A DNA stretch of 64,000 bases from Lentzea albida (GCF_900111005.1 NZ_FOFV01000017.1:147012-211011); one strand, 5' to 3'. Shown: positions 8,608 through 16,882, counted from the first letter of the stretch. The notes: a model not told the origin generated them from the sequence alone. Program-made: numbers and translations.

Positions 8608-8815
8608 TCGGGAAACACCTTGCGTCGGGGACGGGGGCAGGTACGGCGGGCCATATTACGAAACGAACACGGAAGCGTCACAACCGAGTGTTCACGGTCA
8701 CATCCCTGCTGGTGAGCACGTCGCTACACAAGGTGAGACCCACTGGTAGCGACCCGTCGAGGTCATAATCCATTCGCGAGAAATCAGACGAAATGGAGCT
8801 CGAACGGGCAGAAAA

Positions 8816-8847
8816 GTACGGGTTCGTACACTTATCGATACGGTACG
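8816..8847. promoter_or_regulatory. Candidate operator for the adjacent TetR gene
   Basis: GTACG-GGTT-CGTAC at 8816-8829 is a perfect inverted repeat. It is followed by the 8-bp palindrome TATCGATA (8833-8840) and another GTACG (8843-8847). The group ends four bases before the TetR start codon, as expected of an autoregulatory site. Confidence 0.45.
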
Positions 8848-8850
8848 CGT

Positions 8851-9426
8851 GTGCAGACGCGTGGAGAAGCACGTCAGGACGAGATCCTCGGCGTCGTCGC
8901 GGAGTTGATCGCCGAGGTCGGCTGGGACGGCCTGACGACGGACGCCGTGGTCGCGCGCGCCCAGACCTCGAAGACGACGCTCTACCGGCACTGGCCGGGC
9001 GGCAGGATCGACCTCGTGACGGCGGCCCTGCGCCGGGCGGCCGACTGCGCACCGGTCGCGGTGGGCGACGCGGGCGGTGTCGTGGGCGACCTGCGGGCGT
9101 GCCTCGACTCGATGGTGGACGTGCTGGTCGGCGTCCACGGCATCGCGTTGATCGAACTGCTCAACGCCGCGCGCCGGGACGACGAGCTCCGCGCGCAGAT
9201 GCGCCGCCTCTTCGACGCCTCGTGCCAGGAGAACGCGGCCGCGGTGACGCGCAACGCCGCCGCGCGGGGCGTCCGGCTCGACGAGCGACTCGTCGGACGG
9301 GCGCTGGAGGTGGCGTTCGCCTGGGCGATGAGCCAGATCGTGTTCGACGCCGTCCCGCCGGACGCGGAAGCACGCCAGGAGTTCGCCGAGCACACGCTGC
9401 TGCGGCTGATCGAGAGCACGCCGTGA
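8851..9426 (+). CDS. TetR family transcriptional regulator
   Basis: 191 residues. The N-terminal helix-turn-helix reads DGLTTDAVVARAQTSKTTLY followed by RHWPG, the standard TetR recognition region (about residues 26-48). The C-terminal ligand domain is helical and not specific enough to predict a ligand. GTG at 8851 is close behind a dyad, giving a very short or absent leader. The stop overlaps the start of an HxlR regulator gene (GTGA), so two regulators are made from one transcript. Confidence 0.88.
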   Translation: MQTRGEARQDEILGVVAELIAEVGWDGLTTDAVVARAQTSKTTLYRHWPGGRIDLVTAALRRAADCAPVAVGDAGGVVGDLRACLDSMVDVLVGVHGIALIELLNAARRDDELRAQMRRLFDASCQENAAAVTRNAAARGVRLDERLVGRALEVAFAWAMSQIVFDAVPPDAEARQEFAEHTLLRLIESTP

Positions 9427-9797
9427 GCGCGGGGACCGGCCGCGGCGACCTCTTCAACCCCGCCTGCCCGACGAGGATGCTGCTCGACCGCATCGGCACG
9501 AAGTGGACGTCGATGGCCGTGAAGCTCCTCGCCGAGGCGGGCGAGGGCGAGATCCGGTTCGCGGAACTGCAGCGGCGCATGCCCGGCGTCTCGCAGAAGA
9601 TGCTGTCGACGACGCTGCGCTCGCTGACCCGTGACGGCCTGGTCGCCCGCCGCGTCGAGCCGACGGTCCCGCCGAAGGTGCACTACCGCCTCACCGCGCT
9701 GGGTCACTCGCTGGAGCTCCGGCTCGCCGCCTTGCGGGACTGGGCCGAGGAGCACATCACCGAGATCAACCAGGCCAACGCCGCGAGCACCGACTGA
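9423..9797 (+). CDS. HxlR family transcriptional regulator
   Basis: 124 residues with an HxlR-type winged helix: CPTRMLLDRIGTKWTSMAVKLL near the N terminus, then RFAELQRRMPGVSQKMLSTT (recognition helix) and a wing reading KVHYRLTALG. A single Cys near residue 12 sits where redox- or aldehyde-sensing HxlR proteins carry theirs. GTG at 9423 overlaps the TetR stop. It lies 110 bases upstream of an epoxide-hydrolase-like gene whose leader has an inverted repeat, the likely target. Confidence 0.85.
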   Translation: MSAGTGRGDLFNPACPTRMLLDRIGTKWTSMAVKLLAEAGEGEIRFAELQRRMPGVSQKMLSTTLRSLTRDGLVARRVEPTVPPKVHYRLTALGHSLELRLAALRDWAEEHITEINQANAASTD

Positions 9798-9864
9798 GCC
9801 GTTACCCCGGGGAAACCACCTGACGCGGAAGTGCCGTCTTCCGCCCCCTTCCTGGCGTTCCTAT

Positions 9865-9888
9865 CGTTGCGGCACAACGGGTGCAACG
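9865..9888. promoter_or_regulatory. Inverted repeat in the hydrolase leader
   Basis: CGTTGC (9865-9870) and GCAACG (9883-9888) form a perfect inverted pair separated by 12 bases, 19 bases before the hydrolase start. The position suits an operator for the adjacent HxlR or TetR regulator. Confidence 0.35.
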
Positions 9889-9907
9889 AGATCGGAAAGC
9901 GGAACTG

Positions 9908-10729
9908 ATGGTGCTGCGAAGGATTCACACCAACGGCGTCGAGCTGAACGTCGCGGTGGAAGGCGAAGGACCGGTCCTCGTGCTGCTGCACGGTTTCCCG
10001 CACACCTGGCAGGTGTGGGAACCGGTCGTCCCGGCACTGGCCGCGCACCGGAGGGTCATCGCTCCCGACCTGCGCGGCCTGGGCGCCTCGGCCCGGCCGG
10101 AGAGCGGGTACGCGGCAGCCGACGTGGCGAACGACGTGGCCGGGCTGCTCGACGCGCTGGGGATCGCCGAAGCGGACGTCGCCGCCATCGACCTGGGCGT
10201 GCCACCGGCGTTCCTGCTCGCGGCCGGACATCCCGGCCGAGTGCGCCGGCTGGTGCTGATGGAGGCGCTCGTCGGCACACTTCCCGGCGCCGAGGACTTC
10301 CTGCGCCACGGACCGCCGTGGTGGTTCGGCTTCCACTCCGCCCCCGGCCTGGCGGAGTCGGTACTGCTCGGGCACGAGGCCGAGTACCTCGACTTCTTCC
10401 TGCACGCGGGTACCGCGGGTGATGGCGTCACACCGCGTTTCCGCGACGCGGTTCACGAGGCCTACAAGGGCCGTGCGGCGCTGAAAGCGGCGTTCGAGCA
10501 CTACCGCGCACTGCCCGAGAGCGCGCGCCAGATCGAGGAGGCCGTCCACCGGAGGCGTCTGTCCGTGCCGACGCTGACGATCGGGGCGGCTCCGGTCGGC
10601 GACGCGACCTATCGGCAGGTGAAGCTGGTCGGGGACGAGGTGCGGAACGTGCGGCTCGAAGGCTGCGGTCACATCATTCCGCAGCACCGGCCCGAGGAAC
10701 TGCTTGCCGTGCTTCAGGAATTCCTGTGA
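9908..10729 (+). CDS. Alpha/beta-hydrolase, epoxide hydrolase-like
   Basis: 273 residues. The oxyanion-hole motif HGFP is at residues 28-31, and the nucleophile elbow reads AIDLGV with Asp95 where lipases carry Ser. A nucleophilic Asp with HGxP is typical of epoxide hydrolases and haloalkane dehalogenases. The catalytic His is probably in GCGHIIPQ near the C terminus. Such enzymes open epoxides or remove halides through an alkyl-enzyme ester. ATG at 9908 follows CGGAA. Controlled probably by the HxlR or TetR regulator immediately upstream. The 3' end overlaps the convergent EamA gene by 56 bases. Confidence 0.78.
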   Translation: MVLRRIHTNGVELNVAVEGEGPVLVLLHGFPHTWQVWEPVVPALAAHRRVIAPDLRGLGASARPESGYAAADVANDVAGLLDALGIAEADVAAIDLGVPPAFLLAAGHPGRVRRLVLMEALVGTLPGAEDFLRHGPPWWFGFHSAPGLAESVLLGHEAEYLDFFLHAGTAGDGVTPRFRDAVHEAYKGRAALKAAFEHYRALPESARQIEEAVHRRRLSVPTLTIGAAPVGDATYRQVKLVGDEVRNVRLEGCGHIIPQHRPEELLAVLQEFL

Positions 10730-11609
10730 GGGAAGCCCGAACCGGTGCCGGACGACGGGTGAGCAGGATGCCGCCGACCACCACGGCCCCACCGGCCAGG
10801 GTGTGCCAGCCGACCGGTTCGGCCAGGAGAAACGCTCCCAGCGCGGTCGACCACAACGGGGTCACGTACGTGACCGTGGCCGCCACCGTCGGCCCCGCCG
10901 CCCGGATCAGGTCCAGGTTGAGCACGTAGGCGTAGCCCGTGCCGACCGCGCCCAACACCAGCAAGGCGAGCACGGCGGGCAGACCCGGCCAGGACGGCGG
11001 TCCGGAAAGGACAGGGGCGGCGACGGCCAACTGGACGGTGGCGCAGGTGATCTGCACGGCGGACAACGCGCTGGCGCGATGGGACCCACCGGACAGGAAG
11101 CGCCTGGTGTAAGCGAATCCGGCGCCGTAGCAGGTCGTGGCGGCCAGACAGGCCAGACCGCCCACCAGCACGTCACCGTCCAGTCCGCGCCACACGCCGA
11201 GGAGCACCAGCACGCCCGCGAAACCGAGCAGCAGGCCCGCGAGCCGGGTGGTCCTCACCCGCTCCCCCGGCACGACCAGCAACGCGAACGCCAGCGTCGT
11301 CAGCGGTGTCGTCGCGTTCAGCACGCCCGCCAGCACCGAGTCCACCCTGGACTCCCCGAAGGCCAGGAGCGTGAACGGCACCGAGTTGAGCAGGACCGCG
11401 ACCACCGCCGCATGCCCCCACGTGCGCGCATCGCGCGGTATCGCCGCCCTTTGCACCACACAGATCGCCCACAGTGCCGAAGCACCGAACAGACACCGCG
11501 CCAGCGCCACCTGCACGGACGGCACGCCCGCGTCCACCGCCACCTTGATCAACGCGAAGCTGCTGCCCCAGATCGCCGACAACAGCACGAACTTCCCAGT
11601 CGACCCCAC
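10674..11609 (-). CDS. EamA/DMT family transporter
   Basis: 311 residues with ten predicted hydrophobic helices in two EamA halves. The first helix reads LLSAIWGSSFALIKVAV, the second half contains GYAYVLNLDLIRAAGPT and a Tyr-Val-Thr-Pro-Leu-Trp segment, all typical of RhaT/YdcZ-type drug/metabolite exporters. GTG at 11609 places the first helix at the N terminus. It is divergent from a LysR regulator with a 70-base gap, the usual arrangement for a LysR-controlled exporter. Substrate unknown. Confidence 0.85.
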   Translation of the reverse strand: MGSTGKFVLLSAIWGSSFALIKVAVDAGVPSVQVALARCLFGASALWAICVVQRAAIPRDARTWGHAAVVAVLLNSVPFTLLAFGESRVDSVLAGVLNATTPLTTLAFALLVVPGERVRTTRLAGLLLGFAGVLVLLGVWRGLDGDVLVGGLACLAATTCYGAGFAYTRRFLSGGSHRASALSAVQITCATVQLAVAAPVLSGPPSWPGLPAVLALLVLGAVGTGYAYVLNLDLIRAAGPTVAATVTYVTPLWSTALGAFLLAEPVGWHTLAGGAVVVGGILLTRRPAPVRASLTGIPEARQAVPRAGAAE

Positions 11610-11661
11610 GGCGCGAGCATCACCCCGGCGGGCATCATGAGTCCAACAAGTGGTGATCGGG

Positions 11662-11680
11662 TGAGCATGAGAGGCGCTCA
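11662..11680. promoter_or_regulatory. Possible LysR autoregulatory site
   Basis: TGAGC (11662-11666) and GCTCA (11676-11680) form an inverted pair with nine bases between, in the short gap between the divergent EamA and LysR genes and touching the LysR start codon. It resembles the dyad form of LysR boxes, but one short dyad in GC-rich DNA is weak evidence. Confidence 0.25.
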
Positions 11681-12555
11681 TGACGTTGAACTTCGCCCAG
11701 CTCAGGGCGTTCCTCGCCGTGGTGGACGAGGGCGGGTTCGGTGCGGCCGCCGACGCGCTGGGCGTCACGCAGTCCGCGGTGTCGCACGCGGTCGCCTCGC
11801 TCGAGCGCACGCTGGGCCACCCCGTGCTGGCGCGGCGAGGGCGGAGCACCCCGACCGCGTTCGGGGAGGAGGTCCTGGCCCACGCCCGCGCCGCGGTGAC
11901 GGCGTCGGCCGCGATCGCAGACCTGGCCGAGCGCCGGCGCGGTGGAGTTCGCGGCACGATCAGGCTCGCGGCGCCGCCGACCGTCTGCCAGGGCCTGCTG
12001 CCCGACCTGCTGGCGCGGTGGGCGACGGCGTTCCCGCAGGTGCGGATCAGGGTGTTCGAGGGAGAGGACGACGAGGTCGCGGAGTGGCTCGCCGGCGGCA
12101 CGGTCGAGGCCGCGGTCCTCGTCGACCCGCAGCCAGGGCCGGGCGCACAGATCGGTCAGGACGCCTTCCACGCCCTGCTGCGCACCGACCACCCGCTCGC
12201 GGGCGAGCCGCGGATCAGCGTCGCGGACCTCGGCGACGACCCGTTCCTGCTGTCGCACGGGGGCTGCGAGCGGCACGTGCGGCAGGCGCACGCGGGTCAT
12301 CCGTTCACGCCGCGGCACCGGGTGCGCGAACTGGGCACGCTGCTCGCCATGGTCCGCGCGGGCATCGGCGTGTCGCTCGTGCCGGGGCTGGTGGCGTCGA
12401 TGTTGCCGCCGGACCTGGTGATGCTGCCCCTGCGGGAACAGGTCGTGCGCACGCTCGTCCTCAGCGGCCCGGCCGGCCGCGAGTGGCACCCGGCCGTGAC
12501 GGCCTTGGTGGACTCGGTGCGCGGTGCCGCGGCAGGGGAACCCGTCCGGGTCTAG
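11680..12555 (+). CDS. LysR family transcriptional regulator
   Basis: 291 residues. The N-terminal winged helix reads FLAVVDEGGFGAAADALG and VTQSAVSHAVASLE, the classic LysR signature (residues 10-42). The C-terminal co-inducer domain begins near residue 90 with GTIRLAAPPT. It is divergent from the EamA exporter gene and is the likely controller of it. ATG at 11680. Ligand unknown. Confidence 0.9.
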   Translation: MTLNFAQLRAFLAVVDEGGFGAAADALGVTQSAVSHAVASLERTLGHPVLARRGRSTPTAFGEEVLAHARAAVTASAAIADLAERRRGGVRGTIRLAAPPTVCQGLLPDLLARWATAFPQVRIRVFEGEDDEVAEWLAGGTVEAAVLVDPQPGPGAQIGQDAFHALLRTDHPLAGEPRISVADLGDDPFLLSHGGCERHVRQAHAGHPFTPRHRVRELGTLLAMVRAGIGVSLVPGLVASMLPPDLVMLPLREQVVRTLVLSGPAGREWHPAVTALVDSVRGAAAGEPVRV

Positions 12556-12596
12556 TGCGAAGGCGGTACCCGTCGGTGGATCGGACGCCGAGCCGT

Positions 12597-12734
12597 TCAC
12601 TCCCAGGGGTTGCTGCCGGACACCGTGGTGGGGGTCGTGTCGGTCACGGCCTGGGCGGTGGTGGCGGCGACGGTCGTGAGGGCCGCGACGGCGAGGGTGA
12701 CGGCGGCGATCTTGGCGATGACGGTGCGGACCAT
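12597..12734 (-). CDS. Small exported peptide, 45 residues
   Basis: Begins with Met-Val-Arg-Thr, followed by a hydrophobic Ala/Val/Thr core and a likely signal-peptidase site after Thr-Ala-Gln-Ala, leaving a mature peptide of about 16 residues ending GSNPWE. A strong ribosome binding site (GAGGAG, eight bases before ATG) supports translation. The gene is divergent from an XRE-STAND regulator 253 bases away. No family is recognised. A secreted signal, a lantibiotic-like precursor or a simple envelope peptide are all possible; no modification enzymes are nearby. The signal peptide and gene call are seen in sequence; any signalling role is inference. Confidence 0.65.
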   Translation of the reverse strand: MVRTVIAKIAAVTLAVAALTTVAATTAQAVTDTTPTTVSGSNPWE

Positions 12735-12802
12735 TTCGGACTCCTCGGGAATTCGTTTCTCCGGCGATGGGACAAACGTTATGGGGCCTGCTAATCCCGG
12801 TA

Positions 12803-12931
12803 CTATCACGCGGTTTATCTCGCCACTATCCCGAGGGTGACAACTCCACCAAACCATCTCTGAGCTGCGAAGAAGCGCGATAGCAGCAGTGTTTTGCAGG
12901 CGGGATATGTGCCGGGATTGCCGCGTGATAG
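12803..12931. promoter_or_regulatory. Divergent promoter region with paired CTATC/GATAG elements
   Basis: CTATCACGCGG (12803-12813) has an exact reverse-complement copy CCGCGTGATAG (12921-12931). Further CTATC (12826-12830) and GATAG (12879-12883) copies lie between them. The four elements are arranged symmetrically between the small exported peptide gene and the XRE-STAND gene, and could be binding sites of that regulator. Confidence 0.45.
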
Positions 12932-12987
12932 CGGACGTGCCGACCATTGGCTCGACAAAATCATCCGCCTGAAACGAGGATGCCGAG

Positions 12988-14112
12988 ATGGCCACTCCGC
13001 CCGCCTTGGACCCCGGACTCCCGCCCTTCGCCCTGCTCCTGCGCCGGCACCGCAGCCGGGTCGGGTTGACGCAGCGGGAGCTGGCCGACCTGTCGACCGT
13101 GAGCGTGCGGGCCATCCGGGACCTGGAGCAGGGGCGGGCGTTGCGGCCCCGGCCGGACACCGTGCGGCTGATCGCCGAGGGGTTGCGGCTCGGCAGCCGG
13201 GCCCGGCACGACCTGGAGGTGGCGGCGGACCCGGACCGGCGCGCCGAGGTCGACCCCGCCGCCGCGGTGCCGCCCACCTCGCTGGCCGTGCAGGTCGGCC
13301 GGGACGTCGAGACCGGCGCGCTGGCCGCCGAACTGGCCGGCGGGTGCAGGCTCGCGACCGTCGTGGGTCTGCCCGGGGTGGGGAAGACGCGGTTCGCGGC
13401 CGCGGTCGCCGAGGTGCTGCACGCCCGGATGCCGGTGCTGTGGGCCGGTGCGGACAGCACTCCGTTGCGGGATCCCAGGCTGGCCGGACTGGTGACGGCG
13501 TGGTCCACGGCCGTGCGGACGGGCGGGCGGATCGAGGACGACCTCGCCGAGGTGATCGGTGCCCGGTCCGCGCTGGTGGTGCTCGACGACGTGGATGGGC
13601 CGGTCTGCGGGGACGGCGTGCTGCGGCTGCTCGCCGACTGCCCCGGGGTGCGGGTGCTGATCACCGCACCGGCGCCGTGCGGGCTCGCCGGGGAGCGGGT
13701 GTTCCTGCTCTCGGGGCTGGAGCCCGCCGACGCGGCTCGGCTGTTGCTCGCCGAGCACCACGAGCCGGTGGACGCGGTCGAGGTCGACCGGTTGTGCCAG
13801 GCGCTCGACGGGGTGCCCGCCGCGCTGGCCGCCGTGGGGTCGTGGCTGTCGGTCTACCCGCTGTCGGAGCTGGCCGCCACCGACCCGGCCTGCCTGCTGG
13901 ACGACGTGCTCGTGCGCGCGCTTGCCGGCGCTGCGGCGCCCTACCGCCGGTTCCTGGAGGACCTGCCGCCGCGGTTCGGACCGTCGGCCGACACCGGGCG
14001 CCTGCTGCGCGACCTCCTCCAGCGCGGGCTGGTGCGGCCCGTCGAGACCGGGACCGGGCGCAGCTTCACCGTGTCGCCGTTGATCCGCTCGGTGCTGGCG
14101 GCCACGCCCTGA
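12988..14112 (+). CDS. XRE-type HTH regulator with STAND/NB-ARC ATPase domain
   Basis: 374 residues. The N-terminal XRE domain reads VGLTQRELADLSTVSVRAIR followed by DLEQGRA (about residues 23-52). A P-loop GLPGVGKT lies at residues 127-134 and a Walker B LVVLDDVDG near residue 196, with further NB-ARC elements up to about 330. There is no TPR or WD repeat C-terminal sensor, so it is shorter than AfsR-like STAND proteins. Such proteins are nucleotide-switched transcription factors. It is divergent from a small exported peptide gene, across a region with symmetric GATAG elements, suggesting control of that peptide. Confidence 0.82.
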   Translation: MATPPALDPGLPPFALLLRRHRSRVGLTQRELADLSTVSVRAIRDLEQGRALRPRPDTVRLIAEGLRLGSRARHDLEVAADPDRRAEVDPAAAVPPTSLAVQVGRDVETGALAAELAGGCRLATVVGLPGVGKTRFAAAVAEVLHARMPVLWAGADSTPLRDPRLAGLVTAWSTAVRTGGRIEDDLAEVIGARSALVVLDDVDGPVCGDGVLRLLADCPGVRVLITAPAPCGLAGERVFLLSGLEPADAARLLLAEHHEPVDAVEVDRLCQALDGVPAALAAVGSWLSVYPLSELAATDPACLLDDVLVRALAGAAAPYRRFLEDLPPRFGPSADTGRLLRDLLQRGLVRPVETGTGRSFTVSPLIRSVLAATP

Positions 14113-14202
14113 CTCGCCTCCGGTCTGCCGCAGCGACTGCCGAGCGAGCCGCGTTCGCCGTGGTGGACTGGGATCCGACGCCGAGCTCCGGGAGCGTGAC
14201 CG

Positions 14203-14556
14203 ATGGCCGCCATGACCGACAACGGTCCGATAGGGGCCGCGACGGTTCCCCCCGTGCACGCCTTCTTCGTCCCCACCGGCCCGGAGGTGCTCACCGTGTG
14301 GCCTCCCACGCCGCACGCCCGCAGGGCGGCGGCGTGGGCGCTGCGGACGCTGGGGTACGACCACCTGGGCGGGGTGGTCTGCCTGATCACCCCCTCCCCC
14401 GACGCCCGCGCGGAGTGCCTGGCGACCGCGCTGGCCGTCGCCGACGCCGCGGCCGGAGGACACCGGCCTCCGGGTCCGCTGCCGGACCTCGCGCTCCGCC
14501 TGCGGGCCGACCCGGTGCACCTGTGCGGCCTCAGCGCCGCCGCGGGGCTGGCCTGA
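14203..14556 (+). CDS. Small hypothetical protein
   Basis: 117 residues, soluble, rich in Ala, Pro and Leu, with two Cys in the middle and one near the C terminus. No recognisable domain. Codon use is normal for the genome and GGGAG lies eight bases before ATG; a second ATG nine bases later is an alternative start. It follows the XRE-STAND gene by 90 bases in the same direction and ends just before a strong terminator hairpin. Confidence 0.55.
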   Translation: MAAMTDNGPIGAATVPPVHAFFVPTGPEVLTVWPPTPHARRAAAWALRTLGYDHLGGVVCLITPSPDARAECLATALAVADAAAGGHRPPGPLPDLALRLRADPVHLCGLSAAAGLA

Positions 14557-14574
14557 AACCACGTGGTGAACAGA

Positions 14575-14612
14575 GGAACGGCCCGGCCCCGTGAAGGAGG
14601 CCGGGCCGTTCC
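14575..14612. terminator. Perfect 14-bp stem, bidirectional terminator
   Basis: GGAACGGCCCGGCC (14575-14588) pairs exactly with GGCCGGGCCGTTCC (14599-14612) around a 10-base loop. It lies between two convergent genes ending at 14556 and 14624. No T-run follows, as is common for actinobacterial terminators. It marks the left edge of the NRPS cluster. Confidence 0.85.
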
Positions 14613-14623
14613 TGATGACCGCG

Positions 14624-15868
14624 TTACCCCGCCACCATCGAACTCGCGGGCACCGACCACCCCGCCGGCGACCACAGGTCCTCAGTGGACAGTGCGGACG
14701 GGTGGTACTTGCCCAGCGCGCTGATGAGCAGGCGCAGCTCCAGGGCCATCGCCTCCACCAGACGCGTCAGACCGGAACGCGGGTTCTCGTCGACCGCCAG
14801 CAGGGCCGCCCGGCCGAGACCCGTGGCGGTGGCGCCGGCGGCCAGGCACTTCACGGCGCGCAGCCCTTCCCAGACGCGGCCCGACACCAGCAGGCAGCCG
14901 CACGGGGAACCGATGCGGCGCAGGCACTCCGCCAGCGGGAGGCCGACACCCGCCAGTGACGCCGTGGGGGCCCAGCCGCTGCCGCCCTCGGCGCCGTCCA
15001 CGGTGACCGCGTCCGCGCCCGCCTGCCACGCCACGTCCGCCGCCGCGGCGACGTCACGTCCCGGCGGCAGCTTCACCCACACCCGTGCGCGCGGGTAGTT
15101 GTTGCGCATCAGGCGCACCTGCTGCCGGAGGATCTCCTCCGTGAACGTGCCGGGGCTCGCGCTGCGCAGCACCCGGTCTCCCAGCGGTTCCAGGGCGTAC
15201 TGGCCCGCCAGGCGGTCCGCCGCGTCGCCGTCGACGACGGTCAGCCCGCCGAGGCCGGGTTTGGCGCCCTGACCGACCTTGAGCTCGAACCCCAGCCGAC
15301 CGGAGTCCAGCAGCGACCGCGTCGCCGGGTCGCTGTAGACGCGGTTCCAGACCTCGGCGTCGGCGTCCTCCGTGCTCTGCTGCACCACGACCCCGCCCGC
15401 GCCGTCCGGGGCGTGGTCGGCGTAGGCGGAGATCCGTGCCAGCAGGGACCGTTCGCCGGTGTAGCCGTCGACCGGGACGACGTTCTCGCCGACCACCATC
15501 GGGATGCCGAGAGCACCCGCCTGGGCCGCGGCGGCCAGGCCCAGGTCCGTGCCCACCGCGCGGGTCGAGCCGAACGCCGACAGGTACAGCGGGAGGCGTG
15601 CGGTGAAACCACCGACGGTCGTCGCCAGGTCCACGTCGCCGTGCAGGGGCTCACGGGCCAGGTCGATGAGCTTCTCCAGCCGCAACGGCATGAACACCGG
15701 GGGCACCAGGCGGGCGGCGTCGAGGGCGTCGGCGGGCGCGGGACCCACCGGTTCGCCCAGCAGCGCGCTGCCGTAGTCCGACAGCGACGGGAAGGCCGCC
15801 GCGGCACCGGTGCGGGCCCGTTCCCGGACGGCCTGCTCCGGGAACGTGCCGGCGCGCAACGCGGTCAC
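14624..15868 (-). CDS. FMN-binding glutamate synthase-like protein
   Basis: 414 residues matching the FMN/synthase barrel of glutamate synthase large subunits. FELKVGQGAKPGLGG (near residue 205), VDGAEGGSGWAP (near 290) and ATATGLGRAALLA (near 355) correspond to the FMN and 2-oxoglutarate/iminoglutarate site. The class-II amidotransferase domain and the Cys cluster for [3Fe-4S] are absent. GTG at 15868 overlaps the stop of the synthetase-like gene, so it is the last gene of the mutS operon. It could regenerate glutamate for the mutase, or supply or oxidise an amino/imino acid; the exact reaction is unknown. Confidence 0.75.
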   Translation of the reverse strand: MTALRAGTFPEQAVRERARTGAAAAFPSLSDYGSALLGEPVGPAPADALDAARLVPPVFMPLRLEKLIDLAREPLHGDVDLATTVGGFTARLPLYLSAFGSTRAVGTDLGLAAAAQAGALGIPMVVGENVVPVDGYTGERSLLARISAYADHAPDGAGGVVVQQSTEDADAEVWNRVYSDPATRSLLDSGRLGFELKVGQGAKPGLGGLTVVDGDAADRLAGQYALEPLGDRVLRSASPGTFTEEILRQQVRLMRNNYPRARVWVKLPPGRDVAAAADVAWQAGADAVTVDGAEGGSGWAPTASLAGVGLPLAECLRRIGSPCGCLLVSGRVWEGLRAVKCLAAGATATGLGRAALLAVDENPRSGLTRLVEAMALELRLLISALGKYHPSALSTEDLWSPAGWSVPASSMVAG

Positions 15869-16857
15869 GGGGACACCACGCCGGGGATCTTCGGGAACGC
15901 GCTCGCCTGCCAGACCGAATCCAGCCCGCACAGGTAGCGGACCAGGCGCTCCAGACCGATGCCGAAGCCCGCGCTGGACGGCACGCCCTCGCGCACCATC
16001 TTCAGGTACCACGCGTACTTCGCGGGGTTCTCCCCGGTTTCGCGCATCCTGGCGACGATGGCGGCGTACTCGTGTTCGCGCTCGCTGCCGCTGCACAGCT
16101 CGCCGTAGCCCTCGGGGGCCAGCAGGTCGAAGTTGAGCAGCCGTCCGGGGTTCGCCGGGTTCTCGCGGTCGTAGAAGCCGCGCGAGCCCTTGGGGTAGTC
16201 CGTCACGAAGAACGGGCTGCTGGACTTGGACGACAGCAGCGCCTCCCCCGTCCAGTCGATCTCCGCGTCGGGGTTCTGGTCGTGGCCGAACCCGTGCAGG
16301 TCGGCGACCGCGGTGGCGTGGGTGCGCCGCTCGAAGCCGCGGCCGGACACCAGGTCCGTGAAGGCGTCCGGATCACGGCCCAGGACCCCCAGCTCGGCGA
16401 CGCAGTGCTCCACGACCCGGCGCACGACGTGCACCACGAGGTCCTCGGCCACCCGCGTCGCGTCGTCACGGGAGGCACCGGCGACCTCGACGTCGATCTG
16501 GTGGAACTCGGCGAGGTGCCTGCTGGTCGAACTGGTCTCCAGCGGCTCCAGGCGCACGTTGGGGGCGATGCAGAAGATCCGGTCGAACGCGGTCAGCGAC
16601 GCCTGCTTGTAGAGGATGGCGCTGGTCATCAGCTTGTAGCGGTGACCGTAGTAGTCGACGTCGACCTGCTTGGCCCCGCGCGCGCCGGGGTCGGTGACCG
16701 GGCCGATGACCGGGGGCAGCATCTCGGTGAAACCCCGCCCTCCCAGGTGTTCGCGGACGGCGTCGAGCACGCGGTGCTGCACGCGCAGCACCGCGCGGGT
16801 GGCCGGGGAGGTCAGGTGGGCGCGCGGATCCGCCGGCGCCGGGGTGGTGGTGTCCAT
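15865..16857 (-). CDS. Class IIb aminoacyl-tRNA synthetase-like asparagine synthetase (no anticodon-binding domain)
   Basis: 330 residues forming only the catalytic core of the AspRS/AsnRS family. The N-terminal OB-fold that reads the anticodon is missing; the protein starts at the first core helix. Motif 2 reads NVRLEPLETSSTSRHLAEF, motif 3 reads GFGIGLERLVRYL, so ATP and amino acid activation residues look intact. Stand-alone cores of this type in archaea act as asparagine synthetases (AS-AR). Placed after glutamate mutase genes, amidation of 3-methylaspartate to 3-methylasparagine is a reasonable inference. ATG at 16857 has AAGGAG eight bases upstream. An aminoacyl-transfer role in peptide tailoring is an alternative. 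Confidence 0.75.
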   Translation of the reverse strand: MDTTTPAPADPRAHLTSPATRAVLRVQHRVLDAVREHLGGRGFTEMLPPVIGPVTDPGARGAKQVDVDYYGHRYKLMTSAILYKQASLTAFDRIFCIAPNVRLEPLETSSTSRHLAEFHQIDVEVAGASRDDATRVAEDLVVHVVRRVVEHCVAELGVLGRDPDAFTDLVSGRGFERRTHATAVADLHGFGHDQNPDAEIDWTGEALLSSKSSSPFFVTDYPKGSRGFYDRENPANPGRLLNFDLLAPEGYGELCSGSEREHEYAAIVARMRETGENPAKYAWYLKMVREGVPSSAGFGIGLERLVRYLCGLDSVWQASAFPKIPGVVSP

Positions 16858-16882
16858 CGTGGTCACTCCTTGGGGACGGGGA

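Noticed and set aside
15865..16857. Housekeeping asparaginyl-tRNA synthetase
   Set aside because: The anticodon-binding N-terminal domain is missing and the gene lies within a biosynthetic operon, so a tRNA-charging role is unlikely.
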